Origin: an uncultured Muribaculaceae bacterium
GTDB lineage: Bacteria > Bacteroidota > Bacteroidia > Bacteroidales > Muribaculaceae
Length of the DNA: 31,935 nucleotides
Assembly (NCBI GenBank): GCA_910577315.1
Contig: CAJTME010000016.1
Coordinates: 1 to 31,935, forward strand
Direction: 5' to 3'
In this document: positions 1-8,200 of the stretch, in pieces
Position numbering within the stretch: position 1 is the first letter of the stretch
Layout of the letters: each line of letters starts with the position of its first letter
The notes under the pieces: generated by a model
Seen by the model: the letters and a program-made list of their open reading frames with translations, nothing else
The model's database searches: none
Told to the model about the DNA's origin: nothing
Translations under genes and position numbers: made by a program

Positions 1-367
1 GTATTTTTTGTTTTATTTGCTGTTGCTGTATTCTAATGGCTTGAGCAACTTCGTAAAATTGCTCTATTTTAGCAAAGTCAGAGGAACTTAGTCTTGAGGC
101 ATACTTATGTTTATACTTATCCCATGCGTTTTCTTCAAAAATAGGAATAGAGTAATGGAGAGGTTGCTCATTGATCGCTTCACCAGAAACGCCTTCGGCT
201 TTTATATACTCAATATTCTTCTCAATATTTTTAATTTGGAGAATAAGGATTGTCGTTGCTGATTTTATGCTCTTATTTTCCTTATCAAGATATATTAAGA
301 GAGTAACAACCACAGTAATCACTAATATGAGCGTCTGGAGGAAGTTAGAATTCAGAAAGTCTGCCAT
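1..367 (-). CDS. Partial membrane-anchored hypothetical protein (3' end outside window)
   Basis: This is an open minus-strand frame of 122 codons running from an ATG at 365-367 off the left edge without a stop. The protein begins MADFLNSNFLQTLILV; residues about 8-28 form one hydrophobic segment, then a charged, lysine-rich stretch follows (KNIEKNIEYIKAEG) and a glutamine-rich end at the window edge. That layout suggests an N-terminal anchor with a cytoplasmic, possibly coiled-coil, domain. A -7 element (TAACTTTG) lies 34 bases upstream on the same strand. Base composition is much more AT-rich than the core genes to the right, which hints at accessory DNA. I do not recognise a family. The opposite-strand ORF at 171-446 is its shadow. 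Confidence 0.6.
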   Translation of the reverse strand, partial: MADFLNSNFLQTLILVITVVVTLLIYLDKENKSIKSATTILILQIKNIEKNIEYIKAEGVSGEAINEQPLHYSIPIFEENAWDKYKHKYASRLSSSDFAKIEQFYEVAQAIRIQQQQIKQKI

Positions 368-738
368 ATCAATATCTAATTTAATTGTCTATCTTAAACA
401 CAAAGTTACGAATTTTTTTGAAGATTTTAACGATTTAGCGTGGTGACCCGACTGATTTTCGGTTGAGGTCACCACATTTTCTGCCACCGATTATAGTTAA
501 ACTCTGTTAAAGTTTGGGGTTGTAAGGCTGTAAGGTGGGGTTGAATGATGGAATGAATATGAATTATATACTAATTTATGCTGATAATCAATACTTTACA
601 TATCTACCGAAATAGATATGCGCACACCGCGACACGCATAACAATCAATATCTCAGTAATTTACGATGGGTGTGGTGACTTTTGATTCGGATGCCCTCAT
701 CGAGCTGAAGGTTGTGGTGACTCGGAGGGGTATGGGTG
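368..738. other. Intergenic region, no gene seen
   Basis: About 370 AT-rich bases between the left-edge gene and the tRNA-Phe terminator. It holds a 9-bp perfect inverted repeat (GTGGTGACC at 440-448 with GGTCACCAC at 467-475) followed on the plus strand by ATTTTCT. The word TGTGGTGACT occurs twice more, at 671-680 and 713-722. Short frames here have no family resemblance and one (666-848) runs through the tRNA, so I call no gene. Confidence 0.6.
401..408 (-). promoter_or_regulatory. -7 promoter element for the partial left-edge gene
   Basis: Read on the minus strand this is TAACTTTG, matching the Bacteroidetes -7 consensus TAnnTTTG. No good TTTG lies at the expected -33 distance, so only half of the promoter is convincing. 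It would start a transcript about 25-30 bases before the ATG at 367. Confidence 0.45.
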
Positions 739-776
739 AAAGAAAGACCGCTAACTCATTGAGAATTAGCGGTCTT
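739..776 (-). terminator. Rho-independent terminator of tRNA-Phe
   Basis: An 11-bp perfect stem (AAGACCGCTAA at 744-754 with TTAGCGGTCTT at 766-776) with an 11-base loop. On the minus strand it is followed by a T-rich run (TTTCTTTC). It starts four bases beyond the tRNA-Phe 3' end, so it ends that single-gene transcript. Confidence 0.85.
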
Positions 777-779
777 GGG

Positions 780-852
780 TGGTGTTACCAGGAATCGAAC
801 CGGGGACACAAGGATTTTCAGTCCTTTGCTCTACCAACTGAGCTATAACACC
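780..852 (-). tRNA. tRNA-Phe (GAA)
   Basis: The minus strand folds as a full 73-base tRNA: acceptor GGTGTTA pairs with TAACACC, the D-arm contains AGCTCAGTTGGTAGAGC, the anticodon loop reads CTGAAAA with anticodon GAA, and the T-arm contains GGTTCGATTCC. The discriminator is A at 780 and CCA is not encoded (ACC follows), so the end must be added enzymatically. It has its own perfect promoter at 896-926 and a terminator at 739-776. Confidence 0.97.
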
Positions 853-895
853 ATCGTTTTTGTTGTGCGGGCGGCTCTTTTGCCGTTTTGCGTTG

Positions 896-926
896 CAAAG
901 TTACGACTATTTTTTGAATTGGCAAA
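896..926 (-). promoter_or_regulatory. Promoter of tRNA-Phe
   Basis: On the minus strand: TTTG (923-926), 19 bases, TAACTTTG (896-903), an exact match to the Bacteroidetes consensus TTTG-N19-TAnnTTTG. It sits about 43 bases before the tRNA 5' end at 852. Confidence 0.85.
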
Positions 927-1065
927 TTTTTCGGGGAGTTTTTTCGCAATTTTTTGTCGCGGGGGCGGAATTAGGGCGTTTCGGGCGTTGTATTTGGTGT
1001 GGGACGGGGTTGATTGAAGCGCAGTCAGCCCCGGATTCACTCATCTATTAATTTAAATGTATGAT

Positions 1066-1506
1066 ATGAAGAAATATCTGATTATGTTTGTGGTGGCCAT
1101 GATGGCCACCTTGAGTGCGAGTGCCGACAAGTACACCATCAACCGCGAGAACCTGCCTGAGGCGGCGCGTGAGATGCTCGACGAGTATTTCCCGAAGGCC
1201 AAGGTGGGGATGATCAAGGTTGACCGTCATCTGTTGAAGAAAACGGACTATGACGTGAAGCTTGTCAACGGCACCAAAATCGAGTTTGACAATTCGGGCA
1301 AGTGGACTTCGGTCGACTGCAAGACCCGCGAGGTGCCGGAGGGGCTGGTGATGAAGGCCATCCGCACTTATGTGAAGAAAAATTTCGCCGATGTGAAAAT
1401 CGTGAAGATTGTCAAGAAGACGACTTCGTTTGAGATTACCCTTTCTGACGGCGTGGGGCTGAAATTCTCGCGCCTGGGCCAGTTCAAGGGCGTCATTGAT
1501 ATTTGA
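1066..1506 (+). CDS. Secreted PepSY-like domain protein
   Basis: A 146-residue protein with a signal peptide (MKKYLIMFVVAMMATLSASA, cleavage near A-D), so it is exported to the periplasm or outer surface. The rest reads as two half-domains, each with a helix (ENLPEAAREMLDEYFP; LVMKAIRTYVKKNF) followed by strands ending in YDVKLVNGTKIEFDNSGKW or FEITLSDGVGLKFSRLGQF. This double pattern is typical of the PepSY-like family of Bacteroidetes (related to beta-lactamase-inhibitor-like BLIP folds). An ATG at 1057 adds MYD; I prefer 1066 because it gives a normal KK n-region. Its end overlaps the convergent truA stop by 14 bases. Specific function is unknown; in the family such proteins are usually small periplasmic binding or inhibitor modules. 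Confidence 0.85.
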   Translation: MKKYLIMFVVAMMATLSASADKYTINRENLPEAAREMLDEYFPKAKVGMIKVDRHLLKKTDYDVKLVNGTKIEFDNSGKWTSVDCKTREVPEGLVMKAIRTYVKKNFADVKIVKIVKKTTSFEITLSDGVGLKFSRLGQFKGVIDI

Positions 1507-2227
1507 CGTCCCACAGGAACAGAGGCTCGGGAGGCATGGATGTGCCTGCTGCGCAGCGGTCTTTGGCGGCGACGATGTCGGCCAGGCCCGCGCAGTCGAG
1601 TTTTCCCCGGCCCACGTCGACAAGGGTGCCGACGACGGCGCGCACCATGTTGCGCAGGAACCGGTCGGCCACGATCTCGAAATACCAGCGCTCGCCGTCG
1701 ATGGGAATCCACCGGGCGGCGCGCAGGTCGCAGATGTTGGTCTTGACGTCGGTGTGAAGTTTTGAAAACGATGTGAAGTCGCGGCGCCCGAGCAGGGTTG
1801 CCGCGGCTTTGTTCATGGCGTCGAAGTCGAGGGTGGCCGGAGCCTGCCACGACAGGGGGCCGAGGAAGGGGTTCTTGGCGGTATGGACGAAGTAGCGGTA
1901 CGAGCGCTCGGTGGCATCGAAGCGGGCGTGGGCGTCGGGAGCCACGGGCGTGATGCTGCGGAAGGCTATGTCGCGCCCGCAGATTGAGTTGAGGCTGCGC
2001 AGGAAGCGGTCGTCGGCGGGGAAGCCGTCGGGCAGGTCGAGGTGGGCGACCATGGTGCGGGCGTTGACGCCGGCGTCGGTGCGCCCCGCGCCGACGATTG
2101 GCACGGGACGGCGCACGAGTTTGGCTAGGGCGTCCTCGATGGTTGATTGGACGGTGACCACTCCCGGCTGCACCTGCCATCCGTGGAACGGCGCGCCGCG
2201 GTAGGCGAGTTCGAGGAAATAGCGCAT
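1493..2227 (-). CDS. truA: tRNA pseudouridine synthase A
   Basis: TruA converts uridines 38-40 of the tRNA anticodon stem to pseudouridine. The 244-residue protein starts MRYFLELAYRGAPFHGWQ and carries the family motif GAGRTDAGVNA with the catalytic aspartate at residue 51; the usual TDAGVHA histidine is asparagine here. The C-terminal half has the expected LHTDVKT and FLRNMVRAVVG segments. The open frame continues 37 codons upstream into speA, but that extension is arginine-rich shadow sequence. The ATG at 2225-2227 shares one base with the speA stop (TGATG), so translation is probably coupled and the two genes are co-transcribed. The 3' end overlaps the convergent PepSY-like gene by 14 bases. 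Confidence 0.95.
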   Translation of the reverse strand: MRYFLELAYRGAPFHGWQVQPGVVTVQSTIEDALAKLVRRPVPIVGAGRTDAGVNARTMVAHLDLPDGFPADDRFLRSLNSICGRDIAFRSITPVAPDAHARFDATERSYRYFVHTAKNPFLGPLSWQAPATLDFDAMNKAAATLLGRRDFTSFSKLHTDVKTNICDLRAARWIPIDGERWYFEIVADRFLRNMVRAVVGTLVDVGRGKLDCAGLADIVAAKDRCAAGTSMPPEPLFLWDVKYQ

Positions 2228-4125
2228 CAGTCGCGTTCGAGATATGTGTAGCCGAACAGGCCGGCGCGGTAGGTTGACACGAAGTCGCGTCCTTCCTCGG
2301 GCGATATTGTGCCGGCCTTCATCGAGGCGGTGACCCATGCCTCGACGTTGCGGACGAGCTTCTTGGGGTTGAACTGCACGTATTCGAGCACCTCGTCGAC
2401 GCTTTCGCCCTCGATGATCTGGTCGATTTCGTAGCGGTCCTTGTAGACGCTGATGTGGACGGCGTTGGTGTCGCCGAACAGGTTGTGCATGTCGCCGAGG
2501 ATTTCCTGATAGGCGCCCACCAGGAATACGCCCAGGTAGTAGGGCTCGCCGGGCTTGAGCGAGTGGACGGGTAGGGCGCCGCGGTTGCCCTGGGCGGTGA
2601 TGAAGTTGGCGATTTTGCCGTCAGAGTCGCAGGTCATGTCCTGGATGGTGCAGGTGCGGTTGGGCTTCTCGTCGAGGCGCGCCAGGGGGATGATGGGGAA
2701 AATCTGGTCGACGGCCCATGCGTCGGGCAGCGACTGGAACAGGGAGAAGTTGCAGAAGTACTTGTCGGGAATCATCTTGGCGATTTTGCGCAACTCGTCG
2801 GGCACGTGTTTCATCGTGTCGGCGATTTCGCCCACCTCGCGGGTGATGCTCCAGAACAGTTTCTCGATTTGAGCGCGGGTGGTGAGGTCGAGCATGCCCA
2901 GCGAGAACAGGTCGAGGGCTTCCTCGCGTATCTGGAGGGCGTCGTGCCAGCTCTCGAAAAGGTTCTGCCGGTCGAGTTTGTCCCAGATACTGAACAGCTC
3001 GCGGGCCAGTTCGTGGGCCTCGGGGTCGATTTCCATGTCGTCGCGCCATCGGGGCAGCTCGGCGGTCTCGAGCACCTCGAGGATGAGGATGGAGTGGTGG
3101 GCCGTGAGCGAGCGTCCGCTCTCGGTGATTATGTTGGGCTGCTTGAGGTCGTTTTTGGAACAGGCCTCTACGATGGCCGATATTGCGTCGTTGGCATATT
3201 CCTGGATGGAATAGTTCATCGAGCTTTCCGACGATGACGAGCGTGTCCCGTCATAGTCCACTCCGAGGCCGCCGCCGATGTCCATGAAGTCGATGTCGAA
3301 GCCCATTTTGGAGAGCTGCACGTAGAATTGCGTGGCCTCGCGCAGGGCGTTCTTTATCACGCGGATTTTGGTGATCTGGCTGCCGATGTGGAAGTGGATG
3401 AGCTTCAGGCAGTCCATGAGGTTGCGTTTCTGCATTATGGCGATTGCCTCGAGCAGTTCCGACGAGTTCAGTCCGAACTTTGACGAGTCGCCGCCGCTCT
3501 CGCTCCATTTTCCCGACCCGGTCGAGGAGAGCTTTATGCGGATTCCGATGTTGGGCTTGATGCCGAGGCGCTTGGCGATGTCGGCGATGAGGCGCAGCTC
3601 GTTGAGCTTTTCGACCACGAGATATATCCGCCGTCCCATCTTCTGGGCCAGCAGGGCCAATTCGATATAGTTGGCGTCCTTGTATCCGTTGCAGATGATG
3701 AGGGCGTTCTCGGCGATGTTGGTTGCGAGCACGGCGTGGAGCTCGGGCTTGGAGCCGGCTTCCAGGCCGATGTTGAATTTCTTGCCGTATGTGACGATTT
3801 CCTCCACCACGGGACGCATCTGGTTCACCTTGATGGGGTAGATCATGTAGTTGTTGGCCTTGTAGTCGTAGGTCTCGGCGGCCTGATGGAAGCAGTTCGA
3901 TATTTTCTCGATGCGGTTGTCGAGGATGTCGGGAAAACGCAGCAGCACCGGCGCCGAAATGTCCTTGATTTTCAGCTCGTCCATTATTTCGCGCAGGTCA
4001 ACCGACGCATATCCCGCGCGCGGGGTCACGCACACATGTCCGCGGTCGTTGATAGAGAAATAGTTACGGCCCCAGCCGTTGATGTTATACAGCTCCGCGC
4101 TGTCGTCAATGCGCCATCTTCTCAT
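2227..4125 (-). CDS. speA: Biosynthetic arginine decarboxylase
   Basis: This PLP enzyme makes agmatine from arginine, the first step of the agmatine route to polyamines. The 632-residue length fits the biosynthetic SpeA family. Motifs seen: the PLP lysine in YPIKVNQ (residue 99), HFHIGSQI, DIGGGLGVDYDG, ESGRS, and C-terminal FPIIPLARLDEKP and YLGVFLVGAYQEILGDMHNLFGDTN. The frame extends 19 codons upstream, but homologues begin near MRRWRIDD, so I use the ATG at 4123-4125. A -7 element lies at 4171-4178. It overlaps truA by one base. The other spermidine genes (agmatine deiminase, carboxyspermidine enzymes) are not in this window. Confidence 0.96.
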   Translation of the reverse strand: MRRWRIDDSAELYNINGWGRNYFSINDRGHVCVTPRAGYASVDLREIMDELKIKDISAPVLLRFPDILDNRIEKISNCFHQAAETYDYKANNYMIYPIKVNQMRPVVEEIVTYGKKFNIGLEAGSKPELHAVLATNIAENALIICNGYKDANYIELALLAQKMGRRIYLVVEKLNELRLIADIAKRLGIKPNIGIRIKLSSTGSGKWSESGGDSSKFGLNSSELLEAIAIMQKRNLMDCLKLIHFHIGSQITKIRVIKNALREATQFYVQLSKMGFDIDFMDIGGGLGVDYDGTRSSSSESSMNYSIQEYANDAISAIVEACSKNDLKQPNIITESGRSLTAHHSILILEVLETAELPRWRDDMEIDPEAHELARELFSIWDKLDRQNLFESWHDALQIREEALDLFSLGMLDLTTRAQIEKLFWSITREVGEIADTMKHVPDELRKIAKMIPDKYFCNFSLFQSLPDAWAVDQIFPIIPLARLDEKPNRTCTIQDMTCDSDGKIANFITAQGNRGALPVHSLKPGEPYYLGVFLVGAYQEILGDMHNLFGDTNAVHISVYKDRYEIDQIIEGESVDEVLEYVQFNPKKLVRNVEAWVTASMKAGTISPEEGRDFVSTYRAGLFGYTYLERD

Positions 4126-4170
4126 TCGGCAAATATAAGTTATAGGTAATAGTGTTATGTATTCAGCCTG

Positions 4171-4178
4171 CAAAGTTA
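4171..4178 (-). promoter_or_regulatory. -7 promoter element for speA-truA
   Basis: TAACTTTG on the minus strand, 45 bases before the chosen speA start. No TTTG is visible at the matching -33 spacing, so the promoter is supported only by its -7 half and position. Confidence 0.5.
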
Positions 4179-4323
4179 GCAAATAAAACCATTGGTATAG
4201 CCGCGTGGGTGAAAATAATGTTTGCGGCTCGACATTTTTTGCGTTTTTTGTGTTTTCGGTCTGGGCAGGTCGGTGATATGGTCAACCTGCTTGTGTTCCT
4301 TGATTTTATTTTGGAGCTGATTG

Positions 4324-4355
4324 TTTGAATTTTAGGATTAATTGTGTTACTTTTG
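4324..4355 (+). promoter_or_regulatory. Promoter of the Crp/Fnr-family gene
   Basis: TTTG (4324-4327), 20 bases, TACTTTTG (4348-4355): a full match to the Bacteroidetes promoter consensus. Transcription would begin near 4362, leaving a leader of roughly 210 bases before the ATG at 4574 that includes the whole palindrome at 4374-4536. Confidence 0.75.
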
Positions 4356-4373
4356 TATATTAATTTGTGTGTT

Positions 4374-4536
4374 AAGTGAGTGAACGAAATTGGTTATGGT
4401 AAATTCTAAACATTTCAATGACGTCTCCGTCCTCTTTCTTCAGTTACAGCACTACGGCTATGTGCCTTCAAGACGAGGGCGGAATCGCTCATCGAAACAT
4501 TCATAATTTTACTATAAAAATTTCGCTCGCTCACTT
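4374..4536. repeat. Imperfect ~163-bp palindrome (fold-back) in the Crp/Fnr leader
   Basis: The outer 18 bases (4374-4391 and 4519-4536) are inverted repeats with two mismatches. Similarity continues inward with small gaps: TTATGGTAAA against TTATAGTAAA, CATTTCAATGA against TGTTTCGATGA, TCCGTCCTC against TCCGCCCTC, so nearly all of both arms pair around a centre near 4455. It is flanked by related direct words, TTAATTTGTGTGTT (4360-4373) and TTAATT-at-TGTGTGTT (4543-4558). As RNA it would form a very long hairpin in the leader; as DNA it resembles a MITE-type fold-back element. No transposase is nearby. Confidence 0.75.
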
Positions 4537-4573
4537 GTTGAATTAATTATTGTGTGTTTTAAATTTGATCATT

Positions 4574-5149
4574 ATGGCTGACTTTAAATCTGAATTGTTT
4601 CAAGAATCTGATTTCCCGATGTCGGACATCCTGTTCGACATGATAATGGATGTGGGGCATGAGAAGGTGTTTGAACGGGGAGAATCCATAATACGGGCTG
4701 GCTCCACGGTGCCTGATGTGTTCATAATATATGACGGGGTGGTGAAGGGTTTCCTGAACCTCAACGGTGTCGAGAAAATATTGTATTTCGGCAGTTGTGG
4801 TACTTTGTTGACCACTATGCACTCGTTCAGTTGTTCCCAACCTTCGGTGATAGATGTTGAAGCGTGTACGAAAGTGACGGCCATATGTGTGTTGAAACAG
4901 GATTTTGACCACTTGATGGACACATCCATTGAGTTCTGCAAGTGGATTGCAGGGATATTTTCGCGTAGGTGCTATTATCAGGAGGTAAAGGCAAAAATCA
5001 TGTGCGGCGATTCCAAATGGCGTTATCGTTGGATACAGAAATGTAGGCCAGAGCTGTTACAGAATGTACCGCAAAAGTCCATTGCCTCCTATCTTGGAAT
5101 AACGGAGCAGCATCTGAGCCGCATCCGGCGTAGCCTGCACATTTTATAG
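4574..5149 (+). CDS. Crp/Fnr-family transcriptional regulator
   Basis: A 191-residue cytoplasmic regulator. Residues about 20-125 match a cyclic-nucleotide-binding-like beta barrel (FERGESIIRAGSTVPDVFIIYDGVVKGF, with a long central helix after it), and residues about 165-188 form the helix-turn-helix QKSIASYLGITEQHLSRIRRSL. Bacteroidetes have many such Crp/Fnr proteins, usually with unknown ligand; I see no cysteine cluster of the FNR iron-sulfur type. The frame can open at a TTG (4550), but the ATG at 4574 gives the normal N-terminus. It has its own promoter and a long palindromic leader. The secreted protein gene starts 98 bases downstream on the same strand, so that gene is a candidate target or operon partner (inference). 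Confidence 0.88.
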   Translation: MADFKSELFQESDFPMSDILFDMIMDVGHEKVFERGESIIRAGSTVPDVFIIYDGVVKGFLNLNGVEKILYFGSCGTLLTTMHSFSCSQPSVIDVEACTKVTAICVLKQDFDHLMDTSIEFCKWIAGIFSRRCYYQEVKAKIMCGDSKWRYRWIQKCRPELLQNVPQKSIASYLGITEQHLSRIRRSLHIL

Positions 5150-5247
5150 CGAGAAATCGGGCCATTCCTGATTTATTAACATTTGTTATTTTTTATAGGG
5201 GGGATATTGCGGTAATTTGCAACCTCAACAACCAATATCATCATCTT

Positions 5248-8200
5248 ATGAAAAGAATATTCCTTTTGTTGTTTACCGTCCTGGCGTTTGGAGCCGGGGT
5301 TTATGCGTCTGTACGCCATCCGGCTCCGCATTCAGGCCAGCGTCGCATTGAGGGCGGCTGCCTTCGGCCTGAGGGACAATTCAAACGAATGAAATCGCAT
5401 TCGGGAGTCCTATATGGGCGGAAATCGTTTGAAGGCATTACGAAAGTCATGCCACAAGGCGATCAGGCAGTTTACGGCTATCTCTCATATTCCTCGCGTC
5501 CTGGTTTCCTGCCCGGCATGTATATGCTGACTGACTCTGGTTATGAGTTGGAATGGGTGGATCCGTTCTTTACGGATTATGAGGTCAAGATACAGAGCGG
5601 TTATCTGCTTGATGACAAAGTTTGCGGGTATGCTGTGGATACGTTCATGGGATATCTTTTCGCATCATATTATGTAGAGGTCGATTTCACTGACGGCGAG
5701 TTGCTGGTTTATGAGGAGATGCCTTACGAGGGAGGCTATTTCATAACTCTCGCGTATAATCATGATGATGAGACGATATATGGCTACGGTATCGACGGAA
5801 ACGATGATCCATGCTTTATGAAAGTAAATCCGTCAGAGCCTACCAGAATTGAACCCGTCAAGTCCCTTTATAGCAACGATGAGTTGTGCTATTCACTGAC
5901 TTTCAATACTGTGGATGGAAACCTGTATGGGGTGAACCGCATTCACGAATTCGTGCGCATTGACGCTAGTGGGGAGCAGGTCGTGATAGCCAAAGTTCCT
6001 TTTGCCGAATATGCCGAGCCGTTCATCTCTGGACTTGTCTACGTGCCGTCAAAGGACTTGTTTTATTGGCAAGCTACGCTGCTCGACGGTTCTACGGGGC
6101 TATACACCATCACTCCTGCCGGCGAGGTGACGTCGGTTGTGGACTGTCCGTATGAAGAGGAATTCAACTTTTTAGTCACACGGGACCAACCGGTCAATCT
6201 TGAAGTGCCTTTGCATCCTGAAATCAAATCGGTAGATTACGCACGGGGCGCGCACACTGGAAGTGTCTCCATTGTTATGCCTTCGGAATGCAAGAACGGC
6301 GAGCCCATTCTTGGCAAGTCGGAGTATGCCGTGGCGGTTGACAATGTGAATATGGCCACAGGGTTGGCTTCGCCGGGCGAGACGGTCGTGGTCAATCTCG
6401 GCGAAGCCTTGGCCGACGGCTATCATATGTTCACTGCCTGGGCAAACTATGAAGGGCATAGGAGCCCCTCGGTGTCCAAACGCGCGTACATAGGCAATGA
6501 TGTGCCGCTTCCTCCTGCCGGTGTAAAGCTGACGGCCAGGGGGGTGGAGTGGCAGCCTGTGACATCGGCCGAGGGTATGCACGGCGGATATGTTGAGCTT
6601 GATAAGCTGGTTTATGTGGTGAGCCTCAATGGCGAACAGATTGGTGAGACCTCTGGGACATCGTTTGCAGTTGAGTTGTCCGAGGCCAGTATGACCGCAT
6701 ATACTGCTGCCGTATATGCTAAGTGCAACGGATTTGAGAGTGCTCAGGCATATTCAAACAAGATAGTCGAGGGCGAGCCCCTGTCGCTCCCGGTATCGAT
6801 GGCGCCTACAGAGGAGGATTTTGAACTTATGACTGTGTACGACTCAAATTCTGACAATGAGGAAGATGACCGTAAATGGACTCATTCGAATTTCTATCTG
6901 GATGGCAACCAAGTATGGATTGTACCTAACTCATACGCAGACGTATCCAGCGTGGATTATTTGTTCCTGCCTTATTTCAGTATTGAGGATTCTGAGAAAT
7001 ATTATACGTGGAGCATGGAGGCAAAGGGAGATGCGGATGATACGTCCAACGAGGTGTTTGAGGTATATCTGTGTAATTCACTGTTGCCGGATGGCGTTAT
7101 TGGCATGATAATGAATGTGGAAGACCTTACGCGGGAATTCAAGACGTATGAGGCCACCTTCAAAGTACCTGAGCCTGGGGTATACTCTGTAGCGTTGTTC
7201 TATGGTTCGCGTTATGTTGAGAATGATGACTATGAACTCGGCGGTGTAAATGCAAGGAATTTTATCATCGCAGACAATGGCTTAGAGGCCCAGTCTCCCG
7301 GGCGTGTATCGGAACTTATGGCTGTGCCTGCCGGATTGGGCGCGCTGAAGGCTTCCGTTTCGTTTACATTTCCGACTGAGGACATTTCAGGAAACCCGCT
7401 CTCGCCCGACATGGTTTTGACAGCCCGTGTTGATTGCGCCGGTGGGGTGAATGTAAGTGGGAAGCCTGGTCAAAAGATCGATGGCGTGGATGTGGAAACT
7501 TGTCAGGGAGACAACACCGTGTCGGTGTCGGTGTCCGATACCGAAGGCCGCAATGGGCTGAAAGTGTATGTTAACGTGTATACTGGGGTGGTTAAGCCTG
7601 GCCCGGTGAAGTCTATCCGTATGGAAGCTTCCTCTGATATGAGAACCGTGCACATGTCCTGGGACGGACCGGAGTGTGGAGCTGACGGAGGTTATATCAA
7701 TCCGGAAACGGTAACATATAATATCCATGCCTTGACGTCTTCACCGTGGGGCGACATGTGGGAAGTGATTGACGAGGTTGGTACCGCAACATCATACTCT
7801 TATGTTCCCTCGGAGCAAAACATGCAGTATTTGGGCATATCAACGGCCAACGAAGCTGGAACGACCGAGGATTTGAGATATTCTTCCGTGCTGGCTGGTC
7901 CACCATATACGCTGCCATTCACAGAATCTTTTGAAGGTTCGGAGTATTCCATGACCGATACGGAACCTTGGATGATTTACTCTGTTTCGGATGTGGATCA
8001 TGAAGGTGAGTGGGTGCTGAGGTATCTTGCCGACCAGGAACCTTACCTATGGCAAGGTAGCAATGAGAAAGCGCTGTTTGCCGTTACGGACGTCCAGGAT
8101 GGTCAGATTCGTCTTGGAATGCCGAGATTCTCGACTGAAGGAGACGGGAACGTGGTGATGGCCATGGAGATGTATGTGGTCGGAGGCGCAGAGTTAGTTC

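Larger units (their letters stand above)
4126..4573. other. Long intergenic region with promoter and palindrome
   Basis: About 450 AT-rich bases between the divergent speA and Crp/Fnr genes. It contains the speA -7 element (4171-4178), a consensus plus-strand promoter (4324-4355) and a ~163-bp imperfect palindrome (4374-4536). No ORF with coding character was found. Confidence 0.7.

Noticed and set aside
440..475. Terminator for a plus-strand gene
   Set aside because: The 9-bp stem has a weak T-run (ATTTTCT) and no plus-strand gene lies upstream; kept only as a note in the intergenic entry.
666..848. 60-codon ORF running into the tRNA
   Set aside because: It crosses the tRNA-Phe and its terminator; those structures explain the sequence.
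1368..2180. 270-codon minus-strand ORF
   Set aside because: Arginine/proline-rich shadow of truA in another frame of the same strand.
4374..4536. Invertible promoter (phase-variable switch)
   Set aside because: The inverted repeats lie downstream of the promoter, and the whole interval is a continuous palindrome, so inversion would change little. No invertase is nearby.
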